64,000 nt of DNA from Paracoccus sp. Z118. GTDB lineage: Bacteria > Pseudomonadota > Alphaproteobacteria > Rhodobacterales > Rhodobacteraceae. Below the pieces are notes generated by a model. It had not been told where the DNA came from. It saw only the letters and a program-made list of their open reading frames with translations, and made no database searches. Shown here piece after piece: positions 1 to 8,957 of the stretch. The DNA lies in assembly GCF_019061185.1 (NCBI RefSeq), contig NZ_JAHQZU010000001.1, forward strand, positions 1-64,000, read 5' to 3'. Both the position numbers and the translations under genes were made by a program. The stretch's first letter is position 1; each line of letters opens with the position of its first letter.

Positions 1-109
1 CAATCCCGGCATCAGGCTGCCCGCTGTAGCAATCTGATCAAGCTCGGACCTCTCCGAGGGCCGGCGCTCCTACACCACGCCAAGGGGCATGACCCTGGCA
101 GGCCGCTGT

Positions 110-401
110 CCGTATCCTCGACGATGGCAATCAGCCGCGCTGTGTTAGCCGCACCTTGGGGCCCGATCTGCCCGTACTCGCCCAGATGCCCGCGCAGGGC
201 ATCGATCGCCTGTGTCCGCTGCCGGATCAGAAGCTCGCGCCCGCGGAAGACCAGCCCCGCTTCCTGCGTCTCTTCGCTCTTCACGGGCACGAAACGCATC
301 GTCGGGCGCAAAGCCGCCTCGCAGATGGCTTTGGCATAGGAAGCATAGTTCTTCTGCCGCTTCATGGAGGGTTTGACGTATGCGGGCGGGATCAACCGCA
401 A
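110..401 (-). pseudogene. IS110-family transposase fragment
   Basis: The minus-strand reading frame carries the conserved N-terminal half of IS110-type (DEDD) transposases: a stretch starting RLIPPAYVKP, then CEAALRPTMRFVPVKSEE, then RQRTQAIDALRGHLGEYG and ending near VEDTDSGLP. Similarity stops around position 110, where the frame continues into unrelated residues before a stop. Roughly 95 of the usual 330-400 residues remain, with neither the start nor the C-terminal serine-containing domain, so it cannot be active. It abuts a second transposase remnant of a different family, which marks an IS graveyard. The assignment is by remembered family sequence. Confidence 0.75.
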
Positions 402-429
402 CCATGGCCCAACTTACCGATTTGCCGGC

Positions 430-1056
430 CCCAGAAGTGCGCGCCGCCGCGCCCATCACCAAGCCCCTCCGCGGCCGCTTCATACTCGGCCAGGGGTCGC
501 AGCAGCGTCGGGATCGGGATCGGCGCGTCCACATCCCTCTCCCCGCCGACCGTCTCCGTGATCGTCTGGATCGTCCGGCCGGCGGCACCGGCAACCCCGG
601 CGAAGTGGACCGGATCGACAATGCGCCCCCGCCGGCCGGCGCTGCGGGGTGGCAGGCCACCTCGACGCCCGCATGGGTGATGCGAACCGTCTCGGCCGCG
701 ACCAGCACGCGCACCGGCTCGCCGATCAGCCGTCAAGGCACCGAGTAGGCGTTGGTGTCCATCTCCACCGCGCAGTCAGGCCCGACGCGCCGGCTCAGTT
801 CGCGCAGGGCCAGGAAAGGACCACGACCCTGCAACGGCTTCAGTGTCCCGGCTTCGTCACGGGCAAAGCGCAGCATCGGCGCCTCGCCGGTCATGCTGTG
901 GACCCGCCGGTCGGCGATCTCGCGAGTCCATTGCACCAGATGCGCCTCCAGAGCCATGAAGCTGTCGAAGGCACGTCCGGCGATCGCGTTGCCCTTCACG
1001 TAGCCGACGCCGCGCTGGTCCTTGCCCTTCGTGCGCGGCCGGTAAGGCGCGCGGCT
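430..1056 (-). pseudogene. IS21-family IstA transposase remnant (C-terminal part, broken)
   Basis: Reading 1056 down to about 735 on the minus strand gives typical IstA sequence (PYRPRTKGKD, VKGNAIAGRAFDSF, then NAYSVP). Where the family has a tryptophan (PWRLIGE) the codon is TGA, a nonsense change near 733-735. The same frame continues (RLIGEPVRVLVAAETVRITH) and then shifts around 640-655 into another frame carrying GRIVDPVHFAGVAGA and LLRPLAEYEAA, the usual C-terminus. There are thus at least two inactivating changes, the N-terminal half is missing and no istB follows. Confidence 0.75.
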
Positions 1057-1194
1057 TCCTGCGTGATGGAGGTGCCTTGTCCAAGGAAGAATAAAGCGAG
1101 GTTAACGTGCGGAACGTTGAACTCCCGCGCATGCTCGTCGTCGGCGATGAAACCTCTTGCCTTCGATGGGATAGGCGTCCCGCTGCATGTTCGG

Positions 1195-1902
1195 CTAGCC
1201 GAGCACCCGCTTCAGGTCGGACTCGATCTGCCGCTCCACGTCCAGGTCAAGGCTGGTCGTGATGTGGTCCAGATGCGTCCGCATGACCCGCATGGCCGCG
1301 CCCGCGTCGCCGGCGGCGAGGCAGTCGATGATCTCGGAATGCTCGTCTGGCCCGCAGTTGTAATGCGCGCTGTCGCGATAGACGGCGGTGATCAGCGAAC
1401 AGCGCGAGATCAGGTCCCGCAGGGTCGAGATCAGGAACTCGGACCCCAGCAGTTCGGCCAAGGACATGTGGAAGCCGCCCGACAGGCGAATCACGTCCGA
1501 CACTGCATCGGCCTCTGCCGCGGCCCGCTCACGGGCGACATGCTTGCGCAGCTCGGCGATCTGGCGGGGTGTGATGCGCGGGGTCAGTCGCTCGATGATG
1601 CGCTCCTCGACCAGCTTTCGGGTGAAGAACACGTCGCCCGCCTCTTCGACGGTGGGGGCGGCGACCACACTGCCCCGGTTAGGCAGCAGCTGGACCAGCC
1701 CCTCGCTTGCCAGCCCGGCAAGCGCCTGGCGGATGCGGGCGCGGCTGACGCCGAAGATCTCGGCCAGCTGCTCCTCCTTCAGGCGGGTGCCGGGGCGCAG
1801 CCGCCGTTCGGCGATGGCCAGCCAGATCCGCTCGCCGATCTCGGAGGACGTAGGCGGCTTGTCAGTGGCGCCGTGCGCCGGGGTCAGACTGGCATCATTC
1901 AT
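1195..1902 (-). CDS. GntR-family transcriptional regulator, FCD (FadR/VanR) subfamily
   Basis: A 235-residue protein with an N-terminal winged helix (about residues 18-85, with GTRLKEEQLAEIFGVSRARI and LVQLLPNRGSVV) and a C-terminal all-helical FCD domain. The FCD metal-site histidines are visible in FHMSLAEL, DEHSEIID and HLDHITT. Proteins of this type repress catabolic operons and are released by a pathway metabolite bound in the FCD pocket. The gene is divergent from the flavin-reductase gene, with a palindromic site about 20 bases ahead of its start, so autoregulation and control of the neighbouring uptake and hydrolase cluster is likely. The inducer is unknown; a cyclic amide or pyrimidine derivative is an inference from the neighbours. 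Confidence 0.9.
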   Translation of the reverse strand: MNDASLTPAHGATDKPPTSSEIGERIWLAIAERRLRPGTRLKEEQLAEIFGVSRARIRQALAGLASEGLVQLLPNRGSVVAAPTVEEAGDVFFTRKLVEERIIERLTPRITPRQIAELRKHVARERAAAEADAVSDVIRLSGGFHMSLAELLGSEFLISTLRDLISRCSLITAVYRDSAHYNCGPDEHSEIIDCLAAGDAGAAMRVMRTHLDHITTSLDLDVERQIESDLKRVLG

Positions 1903-1918
1903 GACAGATCATCCTTGA

Positions 1919-1938
1919 CTACAAACTTGTAGACAATA
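1919..1938. promoter_or_regulatory. Candidate GntR operator
   Basis: CTACAAACTTGTAG (1919-1932) is a perfect palindrome with 6-base arms and a 2-base spacer. It overlaps TTGTAGACAA (1927-1936), which has the TTGT-NN-ACAA form common for FCD-type GntR repressors. It lies about 20 bases upstream of the regulator start and about 80 upstream of the divergent flavin-reductase start. The same TTGTAGACA word recurs at 9095-9103. Confidence 0.6.
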
Positions 1939-2014
1939 CCGTAGGCGAAATCAACCGCTGCGGCGCCACTTCGACGGTGCCGCAGCACCTTCACTATCGA
2001 CCCCGGGGGGTGAG

Positions 2015-2650
2015 ATGGAGTTCGACTTTACTGCTCTTGAGGCGCAGGAGCGTTATCGGCTGCTGTCGAACTTCGTGGGTCCGCGGCCTGTAGCGCTGGT
2101 GTCCTCGGCGGGGCCGGAAGGCGGTCAGAATGCTGCCCCCATGAGCTTCTTCAACGTGTTCTCGCATGAGCCTCCGATCGTCATTCTGGGAATTCAGACC
2201 CGGCCGGACGGCGCCGTCAAGGACACGGTGCTCAACATCCGGGAAACCGGCGAATTCGTGGTCAACATGGTGGACCTCGCACTAGCACCGGGCATGCTGA
2301 TCTGCGGGCTGCCGTTCGACCGCGACGTGGACGAGATCCGGACCGCGGGGCTGACGCCGTTGCCGGGCCGCTTGGTGCGCGCGCCCCGCATCGCCGAGGC
2401 GCCCTGCGCCATGGAATGCCTGGTGGAGCGGTTGATCGACTATGACCGACGGGTGATCGTGCTGGGGCAGGTCGTGATGATGCATGTCCGCCCCGACTGC
2501 CTGGACGCGGCCGGGCGCTACGTGAACCCCGAGTGCTATCATCCGATCGCGCGCCTGCACGCCGACAACTACGTCGTCGCCGACCGGCAGATCGAGCTGA
2601 AGGCCCCCGACATCGCATCCATCGTCGCTGTGCGCGAGGCCAAGCTATGA
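2015..2650 (+). CDS. Flavin reductase-like domain protein (FMN-binding split barrel)
   Basis: A 211-residue protein resembling the flavin reductase-like/flavoredoxin group: RYRLLSNFVGPRPVALVSS at the N-terminus, then NAAPMSFFNVFSHEPPIV, the usual FMN-contact region. Such proteins bind FMN and either reduce flavin for a partner oxygenase or act as small oxidoreductases. A GGGGGG tract (2005-2010) serves as the ribosome-binding site for the ATG at 2015. The stop overlaps the ATG of the racemase fragment (2647) by 4 bases, so the two were translationally coupled. The partner enzyme is not visible and may have been lost with the deletion just downstream. Confidence 0.8.
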   Translation: MEFDFTALEAQERYRLLSNFVGPRPVALVSSAGPEGGQNAAPMSFFNVFSHEPPIVILGIQTRPDGAVKDTVLNIRETGEFVVNMVDLALAPGMLICGLPFDRDVDEIRTAGLTPLPGRLVRAPRIAEAPCAMECLVERLIDYDRRVIVLGQVVMMHVRPDCLDAAGRYVNPECYHPIARLHADNYVVADRQIELKAPDIASIVAVREAKL

Positions 2651-2796
2651 TCCTGCACCTGATCAACCCGAACTCGACGCCGGGCATGACGGAAACGGCG
2701 CGCGCAGCGGCTGTCGCCGTTGCCTCGCCCGGCACGCGTATAATGGCCACCAACCCTATCGGCACTCCAGCCAGTATAGAAACGGCCCATCGATAA
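2647..2796 (+). pseudogene. Asp/Glu/hydantoin racemase, N-terminal stump
   Basis: 49 codons start exactly like hydantoin or aspartate/glutamate racemases (LINPNSTPGMTETARAAA, later NPIGTPASIE) and then meet TAA at 2794-2796. Full-length members have about 220-250 residues with two catalytic cysteines, neither of which is present. The sequence right after the break is the antisense end of a truncated amidohydrolase, so the 3' four fifths of this gene was removed. In intact clusters the enzyme racemises 5-substituted hydantoins or related amides. No function is expected now. Confidence 0.8.
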
Positions 2797-4101
2797 CGCG
2801 GGGACATTCAGTGCCTGCTGCACGTCGCCGCCAAGCGACGGGCGCCTCAGGTAGACCGCGATGTCGGCGGGGGCGCCGGGGATCAGCCGCCCCAAGTCAT
2901 CGCGCCCCAGCGCCCGCGCGCCGCCGAGTGTCGCGGCATCCCACATGTCGGCCGAGCGGACCGAGTTTGGCCCGCCTGCGATCCGGCCCGTGATCAGCGC
3001 GGTCAGCAGGTTCAGGAGCATGTCGGGGGGCGCAGTGTCGGTGCCCATGGCGATGTTGATGCCCATGGCCCGCAGCCCCCCGAAGGACCGCAGCATCGAC
3101 CCCCCGCGTCCCGAGACCAGCGGGCAATGGACGACATGGACGCCATGCTCGGCGTAAAGCCGCAGGTCGGCATCCGTCGCCAAGATCGCGTGCGGTGCGA
3201 TCAGGCGCGGCGAAAGCAGTCCCAGGCTCGCCAGCCATTCGGGGGCGGTAGTGCCGTGCAGGGTGCGCACGGTGTCCAGCTCCATCCGGCCCTGTGCCAT
3301 GTGCAGCCGAATTGGGCAGCCCAACTCGCGGCTGGCGGCGTCCGTGCGGCGCAAGAGCTCGGCGGTGCAGGTTTCCACGCGGTCGGGCGCCAAAAGGCCG
3401 CGGACCAGCCCGCTGTGGCGGCCGTCATGGTTGCGGATGTAGCTGATCGCGGCGTCGAGGCCCGCAAGCCCCCGCGCTTCGTCGAAGACGGGGACCATGC
3501 GCCCAGGCCCCTCCAGCACCATCCCGCCCGAGCGGTAGGCCGGGCCAAGGTAGACCCGCAGCCCCATCTCGCCTGCCGCGTCGGCGGCGGCCTCGAACTC
3601 GGCCACCGTCTCGCCCCATTCGCGATAGAACAGGCTGGCGATCGGCGCTGCGGTGGTAATCCCGTTCAGCAGGAGCTGGGCGAAAGCGAAGCGTTTCTGG
3701 AACGCCAGTTCGTCCGGAGTATACATCTCGTAGGGGCCGCGTTCGACATAGCTTTGCGGCCAGACCCGGCCCTTCGCCCAACCCGGCTGATGGTCGATGG
3801 CGAGCACGGTCGTGTCCAGGTCGGACAGCGCATCAAGGTCGATCAGGCCGGGAGAGATCAGCGCCAGCCCGAAGTCGAGGCGCCTCGCGACCTCGCCGTC
3901 GAAGCGGCGGCCGACGAACAGGATGCGGCCGCCCTCGATCACCACCTCGCCGTCTGGGATCAGGCGGTGCTCGCCTTCACCATGGCCCAATACCCAACGA
4001 GCGGTCAAAAGGGTCCGACCGTCGGGGCACCCGCCCAGAGGCAGCGCGGACAACACTCGTCCGGCTGCGGGCGGTTCGGCGGGGCGAGTGGGCGCGGTCA
4101 C
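2797..4101 (-). pseudogene. Amidohydrolase-superfamily protein, C-terminally truncated
   Basis: From a GTG at 4101 (overlapping the upstream deaminase stop as GTGA) the frame encodes a TRZ/ATZ-like amidohydrolase: LISPGLID at the end of the first barrel strand, then HMAQG, APHAI, HCPLVSGRGG and MGTDTAPPD. The normal HxH metal motif after PG-ID is replaced by DLDALSDLD, so metal binding must differ or be absent. Family-like sequence ends near ALNVPAL (about 2800). Beyond that the open frame runs antisense through the racemase stump to 2569 and is not genuine. The final C-terminal beta-sandwich segment is therefore missing. It might be a pseudogene or a read-through fusion of unknown stability. 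Confidence 0.7.
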
Positions 4102-5288
4102 GGCATCACCTGCCCGGCCAGCTCGCCCAGCCGCCCGGTGACGCGGCCGGCCTTGACGACCAACGGGCGCGGCGCGCCCCCGGCCACCGCATGGGCCAGC
4201 GTCCGGCCCTGCAGCAGTGTCAGGTCGGCAGGGTTGCCCACCTCGATCGCGTGGGCAAAGCCCATCACCTCGGCTCCGCCGACAGAACAGACATGCAGCG
4301 CGTGCTCCAGATCGACGTCCCGCCGGAAGCCGTTCTTCATCCCGATCACCTCGGCCCGGTGCAGCATGTCGGGCTTGCCCCATGGTCCCCAAGTGTCACG
4401 GATGCCGTCGCAGCCGGCGCCGACGCGCACGCCGGCGTCGCGCAACCGCGCGAGTGAAGGCACCGGAGCCGAGGGCGCACCGGTCGTCAGTATGGCAATG
4501 TCCAGGTCCGCGATCTCGTCGATTAGCGCCGCTGTGCGCTGCCAGTCGGGCGCGCCCAGGCAGAAGGCATGGCTGACCGCCACCCGGCCCTGCATTCCCA
4601 GCGCGCGGGTCCGTTCAAAGATCAATTCGAGGCTGAAGGCGCCCAGTTCGCCCAGTTCGTGGAGGTGGATGTCCACGGGCTTGCCGTGCCTTTCCGCCAG
4701 CCCGAAGACCACGTCCAAGGCCCCCTTGGGGTCGCGCTCCATCCCGCAGGGGTCGATACCGCCGACGACATCGGCCCCGTTTGCCAGCGCTTGGTCTAGC
4801 AACTCGGCGGTGCCGGGGCGGGCCATGATGCCGGACTGGGGGAAGGCGACGATCTCGATATCGATGACCCCTGCCAGCGCCTCGCGCGTGCGAGCCACAC
4901 CTTCCAGAAGCGTCAGGCCGTGCTCCGTGTCAATGTCGACATGGCTGCGGATATGGGTCGCACCATGGGCTACCAGCCCCAACGCATGGCGCAACGACTG
5001 GCGATGTGGGTCGATGCCAATCCGGGCGCGCTGCTCGCGCTCGAAATCAATGCGTTCCTTCAGCGAGGCCCGGTTCTCGTTGACATGCCAGTCCATGCCC
5101 CAGGTGGTCTTGTCCAGATGCGTATGAGCGTCGATCAGGCCGGGGATCGCCAGATGGCCGCCGCCGTCCTCGACCGGAACGCCGGGTGCGTCGATGGCGG
5201 GCGCGATCTCGGCAATCAGTCCGCCGCGCACCAGAAGATCAGTGGGCGCGTCGCCCATCGGGCGAATGTTGCGGATCAGCAGGTCCAT
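4098..5288 (-). CDS. Cytosine deaminase-like amidohydrolase
   Basis: A 396-residue CodA/AtzC-like hydrolase. The metal and substrate motifs are complete: PGLIDAHTHLDK (about residues 50-61), THIRSHVDIDTEH, GGIDPCGMERDP, HLHELGE, SHAFCLG and GCDGIRDTWGPWG. These enzymes deaminate or hydrolyse amino- or alkylamino-substituted rings (cytosine, creatinine, N-isopropylammelide); which one cannot be told here. It follows the permease genes by 4 bases and overlaps the next amidohydrolase, so it is part of one operon with the transporter. It is the only hydrolase in the cluster that looks intact. Confidence 0.85.
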   Translation of the reverse strand: MDLLIRNIRPMGDAPTDLLVRGGLIAEIAPAIDAPGVPVEDGGGHLAIPGLIDAHTHLDKTTWGMDWHVNENRASLKERIDFEREQRARIGIDPHRQSLRHALGLVAHGATHIRSHVDIDTEHGLTLLEGVARTREALAGVIDIEIVAFPQSGIMARPGTAELLDQALANGADVVGGIDPCGMERDPKGALDVVFGLAERHGKPVDIHLHELGELGAFSLELIFERTRALGMQGRVAVSHAFCLGAPDWQRTAALIDEIADLDIAILTTGAPSAPVPSLARLRDAGVRVGAGCDGIRDTWGPWGKPDMLHRAEVIGMKNGFRRDVDLEHALHVCSVGGAEVMGFAHAIEVGNPADLTLLQGRTLAHAVAGGAPRPLVVKAGRVTGRLGELAGQVMP

Positions 5289-5292
5289 CGTC

Positions 5293-6273
5293 TTACCTCA
5301 GCTTGGGGTTCAGGGCGTCGCGCAGCCAGTCGCCGACCAGGTTGACCGACACCACCAGCAGCGACAGCTGGATCACGGGGAACACCACGACCCACCAGAT
5401 GCCAGAAAACAGGAAGTCGTTGCCCAGCCGGATCAGCGTGCCCAGGCTGGGCTGGCTGGGCGGCATCCCGATGCCCAGAAAGGACAGCGTAGCCTCCGTC
5501 AGGATCGCCATGCCGAAGTTCAGGGTGGCGGCGACGAAGACCGGGGTCAGAGTGTTCGGCAGAATGTGATGGAACATCACCCGCCTTGCCGGGACCTTCA
5601 GCAGCCGGGCGGTGGCGATGTATTCGCGCTTGCGTTCGACGGCGGTCTGGGCGCGGACGGTGCGGGCATATTGCACCCATGCTGCCAACGTGATCGCCAG
5701 CACGAGCACGCCCGCTGCGCCGATCTCCCGCAGGTTGGCCGGCAGCGCCTGACGCGCGACGGCACTGACAAGGATTGCGACCAGGATGGTCGGGATCGAC
5801 AGCAGGATATCGCCCAGTCGCATCAGGACCGTGTCGGTGAAGCCGCCAAAATACCCCGCGAACAGCCCGAACATCAGCCCGATCGCCAGTGACAGCGCGA
5901 CTGACGCAAAGCCGATCACGATCGAGATGCGCGAGCCATACAAGATGGCTGACAGCATGTCTCGCCCCTGCGTGTCCGTGCCCAGCAGGAATGGCCACAT
6001 CCCGTCGGAGTGCCAGATCGGCGGGATCTCGGCGTTCAGAAGGTCGAGTTGGCCAGGGTCATAGGGATTCTGGGGCACGTAAAGCGGCGCCGCGAAGGCA
6101 GCCAGCACCAGAAGCAGCAGCACGAGGGTTCCCAAGATCGCCGAGGGGTTGCGGGTGAAGGAATACCACAGGTCGCTCTTGCGCCAGCGCGCGATCCGAC
6201 CGTCCGGTCCGTCCGAGGGCAGGATGGCGTCGGCGGGCAGGTTTACCTGCGGCTGGGTCGCGGGATCGGTCAT
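5293..6273 (-). CDS. Dipeptide-type ABC transporter permease (DppC-like)
   Basis: A 326-residue inner-membrane permease with the DppC N-terminal soluble region (FTRNPSAILGTLVLLLLVLA), a periplasmic loop and then the BPD_transp_1 domain. The LLGTDTQGRDMLSAILYGSRIS signature and the EAA-loop region ending in ILPNTLTPVFV are clear. About six membrane segments are visible. It pairs with the DppB-like gene 13 bases upstream and the binding protein beyond it. No ATPase gene is in the cluster, so a complete transporter would need ATPases encoded elsewhere. Confidence 0.9.
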   Translation of the reverse strand: MTDPATQPQVNLPADAILPSDGPDGRIARWRKSDLWYSFTRNPSAILGTLVLLLLVLAAFAAPLYVPQNPYDPGQLDLLNAEIPPIWHSDGMWPFLLGTDTQGRDMLSAILYGSRISIVIGFASVALSLAIGLMFGLFAGYFGGFTDTVLMRLGDILLSIPTILVAILVSAVARQALPANLREIGAAGVLVLAITLAAWVQYARTVRAQTAVERKREYIATARLLKVPARRVMFHHILPNTLTPVFVAATLNFGMAILTEATLSFLGIGMPPSQPSLGTLIRLGNDFLFSGIWWVVVFPVIQLSLLVVSVNLVGDWLRDALNPKLR

Positions 6274-6286
6274 GAAGGCGGCTCCC

Positions 6287-7255
6287 TTATTTCGTTTCGC
6301 GCAGCCGCGGGTCGATCACGGCGTAGGCGATGTCCACCGCCGTATTCAGTGCGACGAAGATGAAGGAGATGATGACGAGATAGGCCGACATCACCGGGAA
6401 GTCGAGAAAGGTGACCGCCTGTATGAACAGCAGCCCCATCCCCGGCCACTGGAACACAGTCTCGGTGATCAGCGCGAAGGCGATCAGCGAGCCCACGTTC
6501 ATCGCCGTCATGGTGATGACTGGCATCAGGCAGTTGCGCAGCGCGTGGAGGAACCAGATGCGGTGACGCGGCACACCGCGGGCCCGGGCGAACTTGACGA
6601 AATCGGATCGCATCACTTCGAGCATCTCGGCCCGCACCAACCGCATGACCAGCGTGATCTGGTAGAGCGCCAGGGCAATCGAAGGAAGCAGCAGTGCTGC
6701 CCTGCCTGAGTGGGTCAGAAAGCCCGTAGACCACCAGCCCCAATCCACCACCTCGCCGCGGCCGAAGGCTGGCGCGATTCCCAGCGTCACTGAAAAGACC
6801 AGGATCAGGAGGATGCCGACCACGAAGCTGGGCAAGGAGACGCCGATGATAGACACCAGTTGCAGCGCCTCGGCATACCATCGCCCGCGCCCGATCGCGG
6901 TCAGAACCCCGAGCGGAAGCCCGATCGCGAGCGACAGGAAGGTCGCTACCAGCACCAGTTCCATTGTGGCGGGGAAGCGCTCGCCGATCAGGCCCAGCAC
7001 CTCCTGCCCGTTGCGCCAGGACATGCCGAAATCGCCGCTCGCGGCATTGGCAACGAAGCGACCATACTGGACCAGCATCGGGTCGTTCAGCCCCATCCGT
7101 TCGCGCAGGGCGTCGCGGTCGGCCTGGGTCATCTGTTCGTTGGCCATCATCTCGACGGGATCGCCGGCCACCCGGAAGATGGCAAAGGCCAGAAACGCTA
7201 CCGCCAGCATCACGAAGGCGGCGTTGAACAAGCGTCTGAGTATGAAGACCAGCAT
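6287..7255 (-). CDS. Dipeptide-type ABC transporter permease (DppB-like)
   Basis: A DppB-type permease of about 322 residues that begins with the family hallmark MLVFILRRLFNAAFVMLAV. It continues with FRVAGDPVEMM and GLNDPMLVQYGRFV and ends in the conserved VDIAYAVIDPRLR. I prefer the ATG at 7255, preceded by GAGGCAGGAAC. A longer frame starts at 7318 and overlaps the binding-protein stop by 4 bases, but its extra 21 residues look non-family. It forms the heterodimeric channel with the DppC-like protein downstream. Confidence 0.9.
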   Translation of the reverse strand: MLVFILRRLFNAAFVMLAVAFLAFAIFRVAGDPVEMMANEQMTQADRDALRERMGLNDPMLVQYGRFVANAASGDFGMSWRNGQEVLGLIGERFPATMELVLVATFLSLAIGLPLGVLTAIGRGRWYAEALQLVSIIGVSLPSFVVGILLILVFSVTLGIAPAFGRGEVVDWGWWSTGFLTHSGRAALLLPSIALALYQITLVMRLVRAEMLEVMRSDFVKFARARGVPRHRIWFLHALRNCLMPVITMTAMNVGSLIAFALITETVFQWPGMGLLFIQAVTFLDFPVMSAYLVIISFIFVALNTAVDIAYAVIDPRLRETK

Positions 7256-7314
7256 GTTCCTGCCTCGTCGGAAGAAGGGGAGGGACGGGGCCGCAGCGGC
7301 CCCGCCGACCGTGA

Positions 7315-8880
7315 TCATTTCATCCGGGTCATCCAGTGGCGGACCTTGTTATCGGCCAGTTGGACCACGCTTTCGACCTTGTCCGACATCGCCCAGGCGA
7401 TCGGCTGCTGGTGCAGCGGAAGCATGATCATGTCGTCCTTGACCATTTTCAGCGCCTGCGTCTGCAGCGCCAGACGTTTGTCCCGGTCCATCTCGGTCGA
7501 AGCCTGGACGATCAGCGTGTCCAACTCGGGATAAGACCAGCCGCCCCAATTGAAGACGCCTGCGGTTCCGGTCTTGGACTGCATCATCTGGACGAGGATG
7601 GAATAGCTGTCCAGCATCGGCTCGTTGGCCCAGGCGATCAGGTAGACGTCAGCCTTGCCGCTGGATCGCTTGGGCGTCTGCACTGCGGTCGGCCCGATGT
7701 CGAGCGTGGGCTTGAAACCCGCCCGGGTCAGCATCGACACCATGGCGTTGCAGATGTCCTCCTCGCTGACATAGGCATCGGTGGTGCAGATCAACGTGAA
7801 GGGCAGACCCTCGTGCCCGGCCTCTGCCAGCAGGGCGTTCGCGCGGGCGGCGTCGGCGGCCGGGAACTCATCCAAGGCTGCGTCATAGCCCGGAATCTCG
7901 GGCGAGACGACCGTGCCCGCGTTGCGGGACTTGCCGCGCATCACGCGCTTCTGGAGCAAATCCTTGTCGATCGCCAGTTCGAAGGCCTGGCGGACCCGCA
8001 GATCGTTGAAAGGGTTGTCACGCCCGTCGGCCAACTGGTCCCTGCGGTTGAAGCCCACCATCAGCGTCCGGAGGTCCGTCCGTTCCAGCACAGTGACACC
8101 GGGTGCCGCGGAGAGGCGCGCCACATCCTGAACGGGCGCTTCCTCGGTGAAGTCAATTTCGCCAGAAAGCAGGGCTGCGACGCGGGTGGCGGCCGAGGTG
8201 ACGGGGGTGAACTCGATCCGGTCCAGGTTGTGGAGGGGCGTGTCCCACCAGCCGTCGTTCTTCAGCAGCACAGTCTTACTGTCGGGCACCCGGCTTTCCA
8301 GACGGAAGGGCCCGGTGCCGTTGGTGTTGAAGGTGGCGAAGCCCTCAACCTGGGCGCTGACATCGGTGGGCAGTTCCGAATTGTTGGCTGTCAGCCAGCC
8401 TTCGTCGAAGATGTGGATGTTGGTCAGGTCGTTCAGCAGCAGGGGATATGGGCCGGTCAGCTCGATCTCGACCGTATGATCGTCGATCTTCGTCGCGGAC
8501 TTGTAGGCGGGCAGGTTCCCGCGAAGCGGTGAGGTTTCGTGGCTGACCCGGCGCAGCGAGGCAAGAACGTCGTCGGCCGTGAACTCGGCTCCGTCGTGGA
8601 ATTTGACCCCCTCCCGCAGCTTGAAGCGCCAGACTGCGTCCGACACGACCTCCCATTCGGTTGCCAACGCCGGCTCGATCTCCAGCTTGTCGTTGTAGCG
8701 CACCAGCCCTTCGTAGACATGGTTGAGGAAGGCGATGGTGTAGCTGTCGCCGTAGGAATAAGGGTCGAGCGAGTAGATGTCGCGCTTCCCGCCCCAGCGG
8801 ATCATGTTCTCCGCCCAGACGGGCGTTGCCAGCACGGCCACCGCCGTCACACCGGCTAGAAGTCCCTTGATGAGTCTCAT
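7315..8880 (-). CDS. ABC transporter substrate-binding protein, family 5
   Basis: A 521-residue periplasmic binding protein of the peptide/nickel (SBP_bac_5) class. It has an N-terminal signal peptide (MRLIKGLLAGVTAVAVLATPVWA), then SLDPYSYGDSYTIAFLNHVYEGLV and the family motif LREGVKFHDGAEFTADDV. Ligands of this class include peptides, opines, glycosides and heterocycles. Given its operon partners, a nitrogen heterocycle or cyclic amide is plausible but inferred. It is the first large gene of the minus-strand operon, with a candidate GntR operator about 215 bases upstream. Confidence 0.92.
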   Translation of the reverse strand: MRLIKGLLAGVTAVAVLATPVWAENMIRWGGKRDIYSLDPYSYGDSYTIAFLNHVYEGLVRYNDKLEIEPALATEWEVVSDAVWRFKLREGVKFHDGAEFTADDVLASLRRVSHETSPLRGNLPAYKSATKIDDHTVEIELTGPYPLLLNDLTNIHIFDEGWLTANNSELPTDVSAQVEGFATFNTNGTGPFRLESRVPDSKTVLLKNDGWWDTPLHNLDRIEFTPVTSAATRVAALLSGEIDFTEEAPVQDVARLSAAPGVTVLERTDLRTLMVGFNRRDQLADGRDNPFNDLRVRQAFELAIDKDLLQKRVMRGKSRNAGTVVSPEIPGYDAALDEFPAADAARANALLAEAGHEGLPFTLICTTDAYVSEEDICNAMVSMLTRAGFKPTLDIGPTAVQTPKRSSGKADVYLIAWANEPMLDSYSILVQMMQSKTGTAGVFNWGGWSYPELDTLIVQASTEMDRDKRLALQTQALKMVKDDMIMLPLHQQPIAWAMSDKVESVVQLADNKVRHWMTRMK

Positions 8881-8957
8881 CCTTAGTGCTCCCTGTGAAG
8901 GGCCCCCTACGATCTCGGCGCCGCCTTGGAGGCCAGAAAACCTGGCGGAGGGCGGCC

